Assembly (NCBI GenBank): GCA_019192545.1
Contig: JAHCMI010000061.1
Coordinates: 1 to 57,432, forward strand
From: Rivularia sp. MS3
GTDB lineage: Bacteria > Cyanobacteriota > Cyanobacteriia > Cyanobacteriales > Nostocaceae
Length of the DNA stretch: 57,432 nt
Direction: 5' to 3'
Positions 8,558 through 18,610 of this stretch are shown here, one piece after another. Position 1 is the stretch's first letter. Every line of letters begins with the position of its first letter. A program made the translations under genes and the position numbers. The notes below the pieces were generated by a model. That model had not been told where the DNA came from. It saw only the letters and a program-made list of their open reading frames with translations, and made no database searches.

Positions 8558-10273
8558 ATGCAAATAACCAATCGTATCCATTTTAGAAACCTGCGCGGTG
8601 ACATATTTGGTGGCTTAACTGCTGCGGTTATCGCTTTACCAATGGCTTTAGCTTTCGGTGTAGCTTCCGGTGCAGGTCCTGCTGCGGGACTTTACGGTGC
8701 TATTTTAGTTGGTTTTTTTGCAGCCCTTTTCGGCGGTACCCCAACATTAATTTCCGAACCTACCGGACCGATGACGGTAGTAATGACTTCGGTTATTGCT
8801 CAGATGATAGCGTCACAAGACGGAGATAGAGTAGCTGGATTAGCATTGGCTTTTACCGTAGTGGTAATGGCTGGGATAATTCAAATAGCCCTTGGTGCAT
8901 TGAAATTGGGAAGATACGTTACTTTGATGCCCTACACGGTAATTTCCGGTTTCATGTCGGGAATTGGGATAATTTTAATTATTCTGCAAACAGCACCATT
9001 TTTAGGACAAAAAAGTCCTGCGGGTGGGGTGATTGGTACGGTCACAAATATACCTAATTTAATTGCAAATATTCAACCTATTGAAACTTTTTTGGCTGTT
9101 TTAACCATCGCCATTCTAGTGTTTTCTCCTAAGCAAATAAATAAGTATATTCCCCCGCAGCTATCAGCTTTAGTTATCGGCACCGTTGTTTCTTTGATTT
9201 TCTTTGGCAATGTAGAAGGTATCCGCAGAATTGGTGAAATTAAAGCCGGTTTACCTCAATTTGTGATGCCTACAATTGAGCCAGGACTATTCCAAACCAT
9301 GCTCATCGACGCTTTGGTTTTGGGTATGTTGGGTTGTATTGATGCTTTATTAACCTCAGTAGTTGCTGATAGTTTGACTCGCACGGAACATGATTCTAAT
9401 AAAGAATTAATCGGTCAAGGTATAGGTAATATCGTTTCTGGATTATTTGGCGGTATTGCTGGTGCTGGTGCGACAATGGGAACGGTTGTTAACATTCAAA
9501 CAGGCGCTCGCACGGCGCTTTCTGGCTTAACCCGCGCCTTGATTCTATTAGTTATAGTTCTATGGGCTGCACCTTTAACTTCTGTAATTCCCCTGGCAGT
9601 ATTAGCAGCGATCGCCCTGAAAGTAGGTGTAAATATTATCGACTGGAGCTTCCTCAAGCGCGCTCATAAGGTATCTCCGAAAGCTGCATTGATTATGTAC
9701 GGTGTAATTATTCTCACCGTATTTGTTGACTTAATTGTTGCGGTTGGTGTTGGAGTATTCGTTGCTAATATCTTGACCATTGAACGTTTAAGCAATCTTC
9801 GTTCTGAAGAAGTGAAGACAGTTACCGATGCAGACGATGCGATTATCTTAAACGATGTAGAAAGAGATTTATTAGATAGAGCAAACAATCGCGTGTTGCT
9901 GTTCCAACTAGAAGGGCCGATGATATTCGGTGTTGCTAAAGCCATAGCCCGCGAACAAACCGCGATGAAAGACCATGACGTACTGATTTTGGACTTGAGC
10001 GAAGTACCACATATGGGCGTAACAAGTTCTTTAGCAGTTGAGAATGCTATTAAAGAAGCAATTGATAACAATCGTCATGTATTCATAGTTGGTGCAGCAG
10101 CTAAGATTAAGCAAAGACTACAAAAGTTAGGCATTTTGAATATGTTGCCGCCACATCACGTAGTTGAAACACGCGAGGAAGCATTAAGACAAGCTCTGAG
10201 CTTGGTAAACTATCGCAGCAATGATGTGACCAACTATCCAACCACTGGCTTTAATGAAACAGCAATGGGATAG
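8558..10273 (+). CDS. bicA: Na+-dependent bicarbonate transporter BicA (SulP family)
   Basis: A 571-residue SulP-family carrier. The opening (NRIHFRNLRGDIFGG, AAVIALPMALAFGVASGAG, GGTPTLISEPTGPMT) closely matches cyanobacterial BicA, the high-flux, low-affinity Na+/HCO3- symporter of the plasma membrane. About fourteen membrane segments fill residues 15-410. A cytoplasmic STAS domain follows (from about 430, with LFQLEGPMIFG and LDLSEVPHMGVTSS). It heads a cluster with two Na+/H+ antiporters and SbtA/SbtB, which strongly supports bicarbonate rather than sulfate as substrate. The substrate call rests on similarity and context. Confidence 0.9.
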   Translation: MQITNRIHFRNLRGDIFGGLTAAVIALPMALAFGVASGAGPAAGLYGAILVGFFAALFGGTPTLISEPTGPMTVVMTSVIAQMIASQDGDRVAGLALAFTVVVMAGIIQIALGALKLGRYVTLMPYTVISGFMSGIGIILIILQTAPFLGQKSPAGGVIGTVTNIPNLIANIQPIETFLAVLTIAILVFSPKQINKYIPPQLSALVIGTVVSLIFFGNVEGIRRIGEIKAGLPQFVMPTIEPGLFQTMLIDALVLGMLGCIDALLTSVVADSLTRTEHDSNKELIGQGIGNIVSGLFGGIAGAGATMGTVVNIQTGARTALSGLTRALILLVIVLWAAPLTSVIPLAVLAAIALKVGVNIIDWSFLKRAHKVSPKAALIMYGVIILTVFVDLIVAVGVGVFVANILTIERLSNLRSEEVKTVTDADDAIILNDVERDLLDRANNRVLLFQLEGPMIFGVAKAIAREQTAMKDHDVLILDLSEVPHMGVTSSLAVENAIKEAIDNNRHVFIVGAAAKIKQRLQKLGILNMLPPHHVVETREEALRQALSLVNYRSNDVTNYPTTGFNETAMG

Positions 10274-10738
10274 TACACCATTGTATTAATCAACTCAGAG
10301 TAAAAATGTTTGTAGTAAGGGTTGTCTTCCTTAAAGAATAAGCAAGTACAGCCCTTACTAAGAACAGAATCTGAATAAAAAAACACAGCATAAAAACGCT
10401 TTAATAGTGAGAAATAAAGCAAAATACTTTTAACATTATCTAAAATTACTTGTAGAGGCTTTATAAATTAACAACTTTGTATCATAAGCCTCAAAACGAA
10501 ATTCTTAATCCATCATCTCAAAATTGTAAGTCATAGAATTAACACAATTATGTGAGTAAAGGAGATTAATCCAAGATTATTGAAAATGAAGGATTAAGGA
10601 ATTTAAAATAATTTTAGATAGCCAGCAAGTTGCTACTACATTCTTAAAATAGCTATTTCATATTTGGTTCGCATTGATGTGTTTTAGCTTAAAATTTCAA
10701 AGACAAGAAAACTTTTACCTGGAGAATTAGTTGATACG
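10274..10738. other. Intergenic region
   Basis: A 465 bp spacer between bicA and the antiporter gene. No terminator or element that I can name, so it is unclear whether the two genes share a transcript. Confidence 0.4.
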
Positions 10739-10741
10739 TTG

Positions 10742-12115
10742 ATGAATTATCCACTTGAACAGCTGCTGCCAAGCAATTACTTATTGGCAGCAGCCGAAGC
10801 TGAAAATGCTCCTATTGTCCTTGCGGGGGTACTACTGAGTTTAATTGTAATTTATCTTGCAAGTAAATTAGGTGGCGAGTTGTCCAGAAAGCTGGACTTT
10901 CCCCCAGTTTTGGGTGAATTAGTTGGTGGTGTAGTAGTCGGTGCTTCGGCTCTAAATCTGCTAGTGTTTCCCGAAAGCGGTGCGAGTGCTTCCGACTCGT
11001 TCCTAATGACTGTTTTACAACTTTTCGATGACATCAGTCCCGAAGCAGTAACTTCAATATTTGAAAGTCAAAGCGAAGCAATTTCGATTTTGGCGGAATT
11101 GGGTGTAATTGTTTTGCTGTTTGAAATTGGTTTAGAATCCGATTTACGCGAACTGCAAAAAGTTGGTTATCAAGCTGCTGTTGTGGCGGTGGTAGGGGTA
11201 GTTGCTCCTTTCGCTGCTGGTACCGCAGGTTTGATGTTCTTGTTCAACGTTCCTACAATTCCGGCTGTTTTCGCAGGTGCGGCTTTAACTGCTACTAGTA
11301 TTGGTATTACTTCAAAAGTTTTATCGGAGTTAGGACATCTCAAATCAGCAGAGGGACAAATTATTGTCGGTGCTGCGGTAATTGATGATGTTTTAGGTAT
11401 TATTGTTTTAGCAGTAGTAGCAAGTTTGGCAAAAACTGGTGAAGTTGATATTTTCAATGTAGTTTATCTGATTGTCAGCGCTACTGTGTTCCTAGTGGGT
11501 TCGATTTTACTGGGTAAATTCTTTAACAAAGCCTTCCATTTAAGTGCAGAATTTTTTCAAACCAGAGGGAACATAGTAATTCCGGCGTTTATCCTTGCAT
11601 TGTTAATGTCTTTTCTGGCTACTGCAATTCATTTGGAAGCAATTTTGGGTGCTTTTGCTGCTGGTTTAGTTTTGGATGAAACCGATACACGTAATGAGCT
11701 AGACGAACAAGTCATTCCTATCGCAGATATACTGGTGCCGATTTTCTTCGTATCTGTAGGAGCCAGAGTTGATTTAAGCGTACTTAATCCTGTAGTGCCT
11801 GAAAATCGTCAAGGTTTAGTTCTTGCGGTGTTTTTAATCGTAGTTGCGATAATCGGTAAAATTATTACTGGTTGGGCAGTCTTCGGTAAACCGGGAATTA
11901 ACCGTTTGGCTATTGGTGTAGGAATGATTCCACGGGGTGAAGTTGGACTGGTATTTGCAGGTATTGGTGCAGCTAGCGGAGCGCTTGATAAACCCTTACA
12001 AGCAGCAATCATCATTATGGTGATTTTGACGACATTTTTAGCGCCACCTTTTCTCAGGTTTTCCTTTGGAGATGCGCCTAAAGAGGTTGTAGAAGAAGCA
12101 GATGCTGCAAGTTAA
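10742..12115 (+). CDS. CPA2 Na+/H+ antiporter, NhaS3-like
   Basis: A 457-residue cation:proton antiporter of the CPA2 family, close in length and pattern to Synechocystis NhaS3. About 12-13 membrane helices are present. Key marks are TATSIGI in helix 4 (around 184-190) and the paired aspartates Asp216-Asp217 in AAVIDDVLG, the ion-binding site of electrogenic members. A C-terminal MIPRGEVGLVFAGIGA is also typical. A TTG lies one codon upstream, but the ATG at 10742 is the likelier start. Between bicA and sbtA, its probable role is to expel the Na+ that enters with bicarbonate. The NhaS3 assignment is by resemblance. Confidence 0.82.
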   Translation: MNYPLEQLLPSNYLLAAAEAENAPIVLAGVLLSLIVIYLASKLGGELSRKLDFPPVLGELVGGVVVGASALNLLVFPESGASASDSFLMTVLQLFDDISPEAVTSIFESQSEAISILAELGVIVLLFEIGLESDLRELQKVGYQAAVVAVVGVVAPFAAGTAGLMFLFNVPTIPAVFAGAALTATSIGITSKVLSELGHLKSAEGQIIVGAAVIDDVLGIIVLAVVASLAKTGEVDIFNVVYLIVSATVFLVGSILLGKFFNKAFHLSAEFFQTRGNIVIPAFILALLMSFLATAIHLEAILGAFAAGLVLDETDTRNELDEQVIPIADILVPIFFVSVGARVDLSVLNPVVPENRQGLVLAVFLIVVAIIGKIITGWAVFGKPGINRLAIGVGMIPRGEVGLVFAGIGAASGALDKPLQAAIIIMVILTTFLAPPFLRFSFGDAPKEVVEEADAAS

Positions 12116-12314
12116 AGATTCGATAATTTTCTAATTTCAAAATAATTAAGTCACCACTAATGGTGGCTTTACCTTATCTTCCAACACACCACCTTGTGGA
12201 TTGACTCGCTGCTCGGCCCGATCGGTGGAGCTAGCCACACAGTATTCGAGACCATGCACGCAAGCTTATCTGTCATCCTGACTCCTAAGATTTTTCAAAA
12301 AAGAGGAATATAAC

Positions 12315-13517
12315 ATGGATTTTTTGTCTAATTTCTTGACGCTCTTCATAGGGAAGTTGCAGTCCCCTACCCTTGGTTTTTTAATTGGTGGTATGGTTGT
12401 TGCCGCCGTTAATAGCCGACTGCAAATTCCAGATCCGGTTTATAAGTTCATCGTCTTTATGCTGCTGATAAAAGTTGGTCTGAGCGGCGGCATTGCAATC
12501 CGCGATGGCAATATCTTGCAGATGCTGTTGCCCGCAATATTCGCCATGATAGTGGGGATACTTATCGTGTTCATCGGGCGCTACACCTTGGCTAAACTGC
12601 CGAACGTCCAAACCGTGGATGCCATTGCGACTGCGGGCTTGTTCGGAGCCGTGAGTGGCTCGACTATGGCCGCCGCCCTAACACTATTGGAATCGGAAAA
12701 GATATTTTACGAACCTTGGGCTGGCGCACTCTATCCCTTCATGGATATCCCAGCCCTAGTGACTGCGATTGTTTTGGCCAGCATTTATACCAGCAAGAAG
12801 CGCAATACCGCAGATGAGGCTCAAAGCAAGCAGAAGTATCTCACCGCCGGACAGAGCGTTACCGTAAGCGGGCAGGGTATTGCCGCAAGCGGGTATCCTA
12901 GCGAGCAGCGCTTTACCGCAAGTGAGTATCCCAGCGAGCAGCGCCCTAACGCAGGCGGATATCCTAGCAGCCAGGGCATTACCGCAAGCGGATATCCCAA
13001 GCGTGAATCTCCAAAGGTTAAGATATGGCCCATCATCAAAGAAAGCCTCCAGGGTTCTGCCCTATCAGCACTGCTTCTCGGTCTGGCTTTAGGCATTCTA
13101 ACCAAACCTGACTCTGTCTTTGAAGGCTTCTTCGAGCCAGGTTTCCGTGGTCTGCTTTCGATACTGATGCTGATAATGGGTATGGAGGCTTGGGCAAGGA
13201 TAGGCGAGCTACGTAAAGTAGGTCAGTGGTACGCGCTATATGCCTTCATCGCACCGCTATTGCATGGTTTAATAGCTTTTGGTTTCGGCTGGATTGCTCA
13301 CGTAGCTACGGGATTCAGCCCTGGTGGCGTAGTCGTTCTGGCCGTTATAGCCGCATCCAGTTCAGACATCTCAGGCCCGCCCACTTTACGAGCCGGTATC
13401 CCCTCAGCTAATCCCTCCGCCTATATCGGTGCATCGACTGCCGTCGGCACGCCGGTTGCCCTTGCTATAGGAATACCGCTGTTCATCGGACTTGCTCAAG
13501 CGCTGATGGGTAGTTGA
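12315..13517 (+). CDS. sbtA: High-affinity Na+/HCO3- symporter SbtA
   Basis: A 400-residue plasma-membrane transporter that takes up bicarbonate with Na+ at high affinity, usually under carbon limitation. Two inverted halves of five helices each (about 16-160 and 240-398) surround a cytoplasmic linker. GSTMAAALTLLE and SSSDISGPPTLRAGIPSANP are characteristic. The linker carries four 11-residue repeats (191-232) that make the protein about 25 residues longer than the 374-residue Synechocystis form. GAGG nine bases before the ATG supports the start. sbtB lies 106 bp downstream. GC content is near 50-60 percent in places, far above the neighbouring genes, suggesting transfer. Confidence 0.95.
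   Translation: MDFLSNFLTLFIGKLQSPTLGFLIGGMVVAAVNSRLQIPDPVYKFIVFMLLIKVGLSGGIAIRDGNILQMLLPAIFAMIVGILIVFIGRYTLAKLPNVQTVDAIATAGLFGAVSGSTMAAALTLLESEKIFYEPWAGALYPFMDIPALVTAIVLASIYTSKKRNTADEAQSKQKYLTAGQSVTVSGQGIAASGYPSEQRFTASEYPSEQRPNAGGYPSSQGITASGYPKRESPKVKIWPIIKESLQGSALSALLLGLALGILTKPDSVFEGFFEPGFRGLLSILMLIMGMEAWARIGELRKVGQWYALYAFIAPLLHGLIAFGFGWIAHVATGFSPGGVVVLAVIAASSSDISGPPTLRAGIPSANPSAYIGASTAVGTPVALAIGIPLFIGLAQALMGS
12885..13010 (+). repeat. 33-bp tandem repeat in sbtA linker
   Basis: Four units of 33 bp (the last truncated) encode ASGYPSEQRFT, ASEYPSEQRPN, AGGYPSSQGIT and ASGYPKRES in the cytosolic loop of SbtA. A more decayed unit (SGQGIA) may precede them. Confidence 0.9.
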
Positions 13518-13617
13518 TTTAGACGGGGTCGCTGTCTCGACGCAATAGCCCCCCGTGCTACCGTTTTACTGAGTTTCTATGTAGTTTAATAAATACACAA
13601 CACACATCGAGAGGTAA

Positions 13618-13944
<327 letters not shown>

Positions 13945-13970
13945 TTCAAAACCCAACCCATCAAACCACA

Positions 13971-14055
13971 AAAGCCGGGGCATGAGGGATACCCTTAAAA
14001 GTGTTTTCAGGAGAAGAAAGCTTTTAAAGGAACCTTTAAACCCGGCTTTTTGGTG
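13971..14055 (+). terminator. Terminator after sbtB
   Basis: AAAGCCGGG (13971-13979) pairs with CCCGGCTTT (14041-14049), followed by further T. The 61-nt loop contains a second hairpin (TTTAAAGG/CCTTTAAA, about 14021-14040). It marks the end of the sbtA-sbtB segment. Confidence 0.75.
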
Positions 14056-14234
14056 ACTGTGTTTTTTGTCTGGCTTATTGGAGATGTACTTTGGTGAATT
14101 TTATGCCAAACTAATACTGTAAAAGCGGATTAAACTGATTGGATCAGAATTTAAGATACTCTACAAAAAAATATTTTTATTTTAAAGTCGCTTTTAGCTT
14201 CACCTATTATCTATAAGCAGTAAAACCTTTACTT

Positions 14235-16328
14235 ATGGAACAAATATTACAAAGCCTGACAAAGAGTCCCTTAATTGCCTTTACGATTCTTTTACTAGTA
14301 ATTCTAGTAGTACCACCAATTTTTGAACGTTTGCGGCTTCCGGGATTAGTAGGTTTATTAGCAGCAGGAGTAGTTTTAGGTCCTGATGGTTTAGGTATCT
14401 TAAATGCAGAAACAGAAACCATGAAATTACTGTCGGACATCGGTAAAATTTACCTGATGTTCGTTGCTGGTTTAGAAATAGATTTAGAAGACTTTCGTAA
14501 AAATAAAAACCGTTCTTTGGGTTTTGGAATTGCAACTTTTTTAATTCCTTTAATCTTCGGGGCGATGGTGGGAAGATTTTTTGGTTTTGGTTGGAATCCG
14601 GCAATTTTAATTGGTTCTCTTTTAGCTTCTCATACTCTTTTAGGTTTTCCTATAGTTAACCGTTTGGGAGTTACTGGTAATCAAGCCGTTACAGTAACTA
14701 TAGGTGCAACAATTTTTACAGATATTGCCGCATTATTAGTACTTGCGGTTTGCGTTTCTATTAACGCTGGAGATTTTTCTGCTGCTAGTTTGACTCTTCA
14801 ACTATTTACTTTAGCTGCTTATTCAGCCATCGTTTTATTCGGTTTTGATTGGGCTGGTAAAGAATATTTTCGTCGCACGGGAGACGAACAAAGCAATCAA
14901 TTTTTGTTTGTACTGTTAGCAGTATTTCTAGCTTCTGTGGGAGCAGAAATTATCAATGTAGATAGAATTGTGGGAGCATTTCTAGCCGGGTTAGCGGTGA
15001 ATGATGTAGTGGGACATTCCCCGGTAGAGGAAAAAGTAGAATTTGTGGGAAGTACCTTATTTATTCCTTTTTTCTTTGTGGGAATGGGTTTATTGATAGA
15101 TTTTTCTGGTTTTATTTCCAGTCTGACGACTCAATTAACTTTAACAATCGGAATTGTAGGAGCGTTAATTCTGAGTAAATTAATTGCAGCACTTATAGCA
15201 AAAATCCTGTATGGCTACAACTGGAGCGAAGCTTTAACAATGTGGTCTTTATCTTTACCTCAAGTTGCTGCAACTTTAGCTGCTGCATTAGTCGGAAAAA
15301 CAGAGGGAATTATCACCGATGCGGTGTTTAATACAATAATTGTATTGATGTTAGTCACGGCGATTTTAGGACCGGTATTAACAGCGCAGTTTGCTCGTAA
15401 TTTAACAGTTCCGAAAGCGAGTTTACAAGAAAATACTCAAAATCAGGAAGAAGATGTAGATGATGAAGAATTTAATTTAGATACAGATAATTTCATTTAT
15501 AACAGTCTTTTTAAAGTCGTAGTACCAGTTTATAATCCTCGTACAGAAAGATATCTCATCGAAATGGGAGCATTACTGGCTCATCACGAACAAGGAATAG
15601 TAGTACCTTTATCGATTCCTAAAGCACACGTTCATATGGATGAACCACAGCTAAAAGTTTCGATCAAAAGAAGCAAAGAATTATTACAGCAGGCTTTAAA
15701 AATAAGTCAAGAATTCCAAGCTCAAGCAAAACCAGTTATTAGGATTGATGATGATATTGCTCGGGGAATTAGTCGTGCAGCTAGAGAGCAAAATGCTAAT
15801 TTAATTGTTATGGGTTGGAGTCCCACGAGCAGTTTACAAGCCCGTTTATTTGGTAATATTATTGATAATGTTTTTTGGGCAGCCCACTGTCCAATTGCGG
15901 TAATGCGATTGCTAGACGAACCGATAAACATTCATAGCATTCTCGTTCCAGTCAGAAGCATTACCCCAGAAATATTACGTGTAATCCAATTTGCTCAACT
16001 TTTCGCCGATACAAATCAAGCAGAAGTAACATTATTGCACGTCCGTCCTCGCAAGACAAAAGATGCAGAAATAGAATTATTTGAATCCGAACTTTCTTCG
16101 TATTTAAGTAATAGTAAATCACAGAAAGAAGTAGTAATTAGAACTATTCGTCACGATGATGTCGCAAAAGTCATTATCAAAGAAACTAATTCCTACGATA
16201 TGGTAATTTTACGTTCCGTTCACCGTCGTACCGCTGGAGGATTAGCAGTTAGCGACGTGAGCAATAAACTACTTTCATCAATTAATAATTGTTCGATGGT
16301 TTTATTTGGGGAACCGCATTCGGGGTGA
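14235..16328 (+). CDS. CPA2 antiporter fused to two universal stress protein domains
   Basis: A 697-residue membrane protein. Residues 1-390 form a CPA2 Na+(K+)/H+ exchanger with about 12 helices. Where NhaS3-like antiporters have two aspartates, this one has Thr162-Asp163 (IFTDIAALL), so its transport stoichiometry may differ. After an acidic linker (about 395-420, EEDVDDEEFNLD), two UspA-like domains follow (about 428-560, ending AAHCPIAVMRL, and about 566-697), which could sense nucleotides or stress. The ATG at 14235 lies 186 bp after the sbtB terminator. It closes the bicarbonate/sodium cluster, but composition matches the host genome, unlike sbtAB. The transported ion is not certain. 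Confidence 0.85.
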   Translation: MEQILQSLTKSPLIAFTILLLVILVVPPIFERLRLPGLVGLLAAGVVLGPDGLGILNAETETMKLLSDIGKIYLMFVAGLEIDLEDFRKNKNRSLGFGIATFLIPLIFGAMVGRFFGFGWNPAILIGSLLASHTLLGFPIVNRLGVTGNQAVTVTIGATIFTDIAALLVLAVCVSINAGDFSAASLTLQLFTLAAYSAIVLFGFDWAGKEYFRRTGDEQSNQFLFVLLAVFLASVGAEIINVDRIVGAFLAGLAVNDVVGHSPVEEKVEFVGSTLFIPFFFVGMGLLIDFSGFISSLTTQLTLTIGIVGALILSKLIAALIAKILYGYNWSEALTMWSLSLPQVAATLAAALVGKTEGIITDAVFNTIIVLMLVTAILGPVLTAQFARNLTVPKASLQENTQNQEEDVDDEEFNLDTDNFIYNSLFKVVVPVYNPRTERYLIEMGALLAHHEQGIVVPLSIPKAHVHMDEPQLKVSIKRSKELLQQALKISQEFQAQAKPVIRIDDDIARGISRAAREQNANLIVMGWSPTSSLQARLFGNIIDNVFWAAHCPIAVMRLLDEPINIHSILVPVRSITPEILRVIQFAQLFADTNQAEVTLLHVRPRKTKDAEIELFESELSSYLSNSKSQKEVVIRTIRHDDVAKVIIKETNSYDMVILRSVHRRTAGGLAVSDVSNKLLSSINNCSMVLFGEPHSG

Positions 16329-16793
16329 TAGTATCAGTTGTTCGCGTAGCTTGCGTGGCGTGAATGCGCCATGTTACGAATTACGAATTATACTCACCCC
16401 GAAGGTGTGGATCGTCAGTAACCAGTAACCACTTAAGAGTTTGCTAGCAGAGGCAGAAGGAAGTAGCGATCGCGCAAAAGTTGAGCAGATGCAGGGCGAT
16501 TCACGAGTTGTTATAGCCTGACAAGCAATGCATAATTTGAATAAACCTGCTCCTATTTGTAAGAAATGTCTGTTAGCTTTTTTTAACTTAATCAGGAATG
16601 GGCGCAAGTGTCACAATGCCGGTTGGTGCGTGACACAGCCTGCATGTTATTACTACGTTCAGAATTAGTCAAAGTGTCACAGCACCCTACGAGAAAAACA
16701 TGCCAGTTGCGGCCATTCCTATGGTTTAAGAAACAGGTATAACATTTTTCAGATAGTTACTGCTTAGTCAATACTTAAGTTCAACATAAATAT
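16329..16793. other. Intergenic region with two dispersed repeats
   Basis: About 465 bp without a gene. A dispersed repeat (16345-16398, shared with 5397-5456) is followed by a HIP1 octamer (16466) and an 83-bp repeat (16608-16690). Confidence 0.6.
16608..16690. repeat. 83-bp dispersed repeat GTGTCAC...CACCCTAC, copy 1
   Basis: It begins with a small hairpin (GTGTCAC with GTGACAC) and ends GTGTCACAGCACCCTAC. A full copy lies at 32031-32112 and a shorter one at 38072-38134. Confidence 0.75.
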
Positions 16794-18338
16794 ATGAACA
16801 TTAAAAAAGTTTGCGTAGTTGGGGCTGGTGTAAGCGGTTTGGTTGCAGCTAAGACTTTCCTTGAAGAAGGTTGCGAGGTTACGGTATTGGAAAAGAAGTC
16901 GGGGCTTGGAGGTGTTTGGGAAAAGTCGAGTAGTTATCCTAATGTGACAACTCAAAGCAGCCGTCACACATACTGTTTTTCAGATTATCCGATGCCTGAA
17001 GATTATCCAGAATGGCCTTCGGGGGAACAAGTACGTAAATATTTACAGTCTTATGCAGACCATTTTGGAGTCAGCGAAAGAATTACTTTTCAAGCAGAAG
17101 TTACTGATATTTATAGGAAAACGGAAGAAGCTTTGTGGGTAGTTAGTTTCAAAATTAACAATCAAGATAAAGTCGAAGAAAAAAACCAGGAATTTGATTT
17201 TGTTTTAGTATGTAATGGTACATTCAATATTCCGAAAATTCCGAAAATTCCTGGTAAAGAAGAGTTTATTGCAACAGGAGGAAATATACTACATTCGGTT
17301 GAATTTAAAGATTCTTCTTTAATTAAAGATAAGCGAGTTGTAGTTGTTGGTTTTGGTAAATCCGCTTGCGACATAGCCACATTTGCAGTTGATAATGCCA
17401 AAGAATCTACTTTAGTTTTCCGACGTGCTTTGTGGAAAATTCCCCATTTTATCTTCAATAAAATTCAATTTGAGCATATTTTATCTACACGTTTTGCAGA
17501 ACTTTGGTTGCCATCTCGTAAACCACAGGGAATTAAAAAACTACTTCATCGCGTAGGAAAACCTTTCGTATGGGCTTTTTGGCGGCTAAACGAATTAACT
17601 TTACGCAAACAGTTTAATCTTGATGGTAGCAATTTACTGCCAGCGGAATTGATGAATAAAACCCTTTCTTGCTCTGCTAATTTAGCCCCAGAAAATTTTT
17701 ATAAGTACGTTGAATCGGGAAAAATAAAGGCGAAAAAAGCGAGTATAGCTAAATTTTTATCTGGTGGTGTAGAGCTTGATTCAGGCGAACAATTGCAGGC
17801 TGATGTAGTTATTTTTGGTACTGGATTTCATCAAGATATAGCTTTTTTAGAGCAAAAGTATCGTCAATTAGTTATGGATGAAAACGGAAATTTCAAGATG
17901 TTTCGCAATCTTATTCATCCAGATATTCCAAATATGGGTTTTTTAGGCTACAATTCGAGTTTCTTTTGTCCGCTTACGTCAGAGATTGGAGCTTGGTGGT
18001 TAGCAGAATATATCAAAGAAAACCTAGTTTTACCAACACCATCTCAAATGCGTGAAGAAATGGATAAACAGTTAAGTTGGAGTATAAATAATTTACCTCG
18101 TGATTTTGCTTACGGTACCTGTGTTGCTCCTTTAAGCTTTAATTATTTAGAAAATTTAATTGAAGATATGGGTTTTAAAATTTCTGGGAAAGGTGCCAAA
18201 CCAATTCAAGGAATAATGGAAAGAATAAAGCCGTCTGCATATCAACAAATTCGTGATTCTTTACGTGCTAATCAGCCTTTATCAATAAAAAATATTTCAG
18301 TAAAAGATGAGAGATTCCAAGGTAGAAAAAACGATTAG
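16794..18338 (+). CDS. Flavin-containing monooxygenase
   Basis: A 514-residue FAD- and NAD(P)H-dependent monooxygenase of the FMO/Baeyer-Villiger-like class. The FAD-binding GAGVSG is at residues 10-15 and VLEKKSGLGGVW follows. GGNILHSVEF resembles the FMO fingerprint with a conserved His, and VVVVGFGKSACD is the second (NADPH) Rossmann motif. VIFGTGFHQD near residue 345 is the usual C-terminal ATG-like motif. Such enzymes put oxygen onto N, S or carbonyl carbons; the substrate is unknown. It is convergent with the GMC oxidoreductase gene, separated by a strong hairpin. The ATG has no clear ribosome binding site. Confidence 0.88.
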   Translation: MNIKKVCVVGAGVSGLVAAKTFLEEGCEVTVLEKKSGLGGVWEKSSSYPNVTTQSSRHTYCFSDYPMPEDYPEWPSGEQVRKYLQSYADHFGVSERITFQAEVTDIYRKTEEALWVVSFKINNQDKVEEKNQEFDFVLVCNGTFNIPKIPKIPGKEEFIATGGNILHSVEFKDSSLIKDKRVVVVGFGKSACDIATFAVDNAKESTLVFRRALWKIPHFIFNKIQFEHILSTRFAELWLPSRKPQGIKKLLHRVGKPFVWAFWRLNELTLRKQFNLDGSNLLPAELMNKTLSCSANLAPENFYKYVESGKIKAKKASIAKFLSGGVELDSGEQLQADVVIFGTGFHQDIAFLEQKYRQLVMDENGNFKMFRNLIHPDIPNMGFLGYNSSFFCPLTSEIGAWWLAEYIKENLVLPTPSQMREEMDKQLSWSINNLPRDFAYGTCVAPLSFNYLENLIEDMGFKISGKGAKPIQGIMERIKPSAYQQIRDSLRANQPLSIKNISVKDERFQGRKND

Positions 18339-18382
18339 CGATTGCTTTCATAAAATCGCTTTCCAAACGATTGATAGAGGAA

Positions 18383-18494
18383 TATAGCGTTTCCTAATCT
18401 ATTGAAGTACACCTCAAAACCTCACCCTCGATAAAGCACAGCTTTATCGAGGGTGAGGTAATTTTTGTACCTCAGTTGCTGTAGGAACGCTATA
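18383..18494. mobile_element. Inverted-repeat element TATAGCGTTTCCTA with terminator hairpin
   Basis: A 112-bp element with ends TATAGCGTTTCCTA (18383-18396) and TAGGAACGCTATA (18482-18494). Inside, a perfect 19-bp stem (18419-18437 with 18441-18459, loop ACA) is followed by TAATTTTTG. Between two convergent genes it could act as a two-way terminator. Confidence 0.8.
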
Positions 18495-18610
18495 TATAAT
18501 CCTTACTGCATTTAGGAGGGAAAATTAATTTTCCACAGCTGACTTCAAGTAAGCTGTGGGATGAATTACGATTGCATCTTAAATCTCTTAATTCCTAACT
18601 TGTCATTTTA

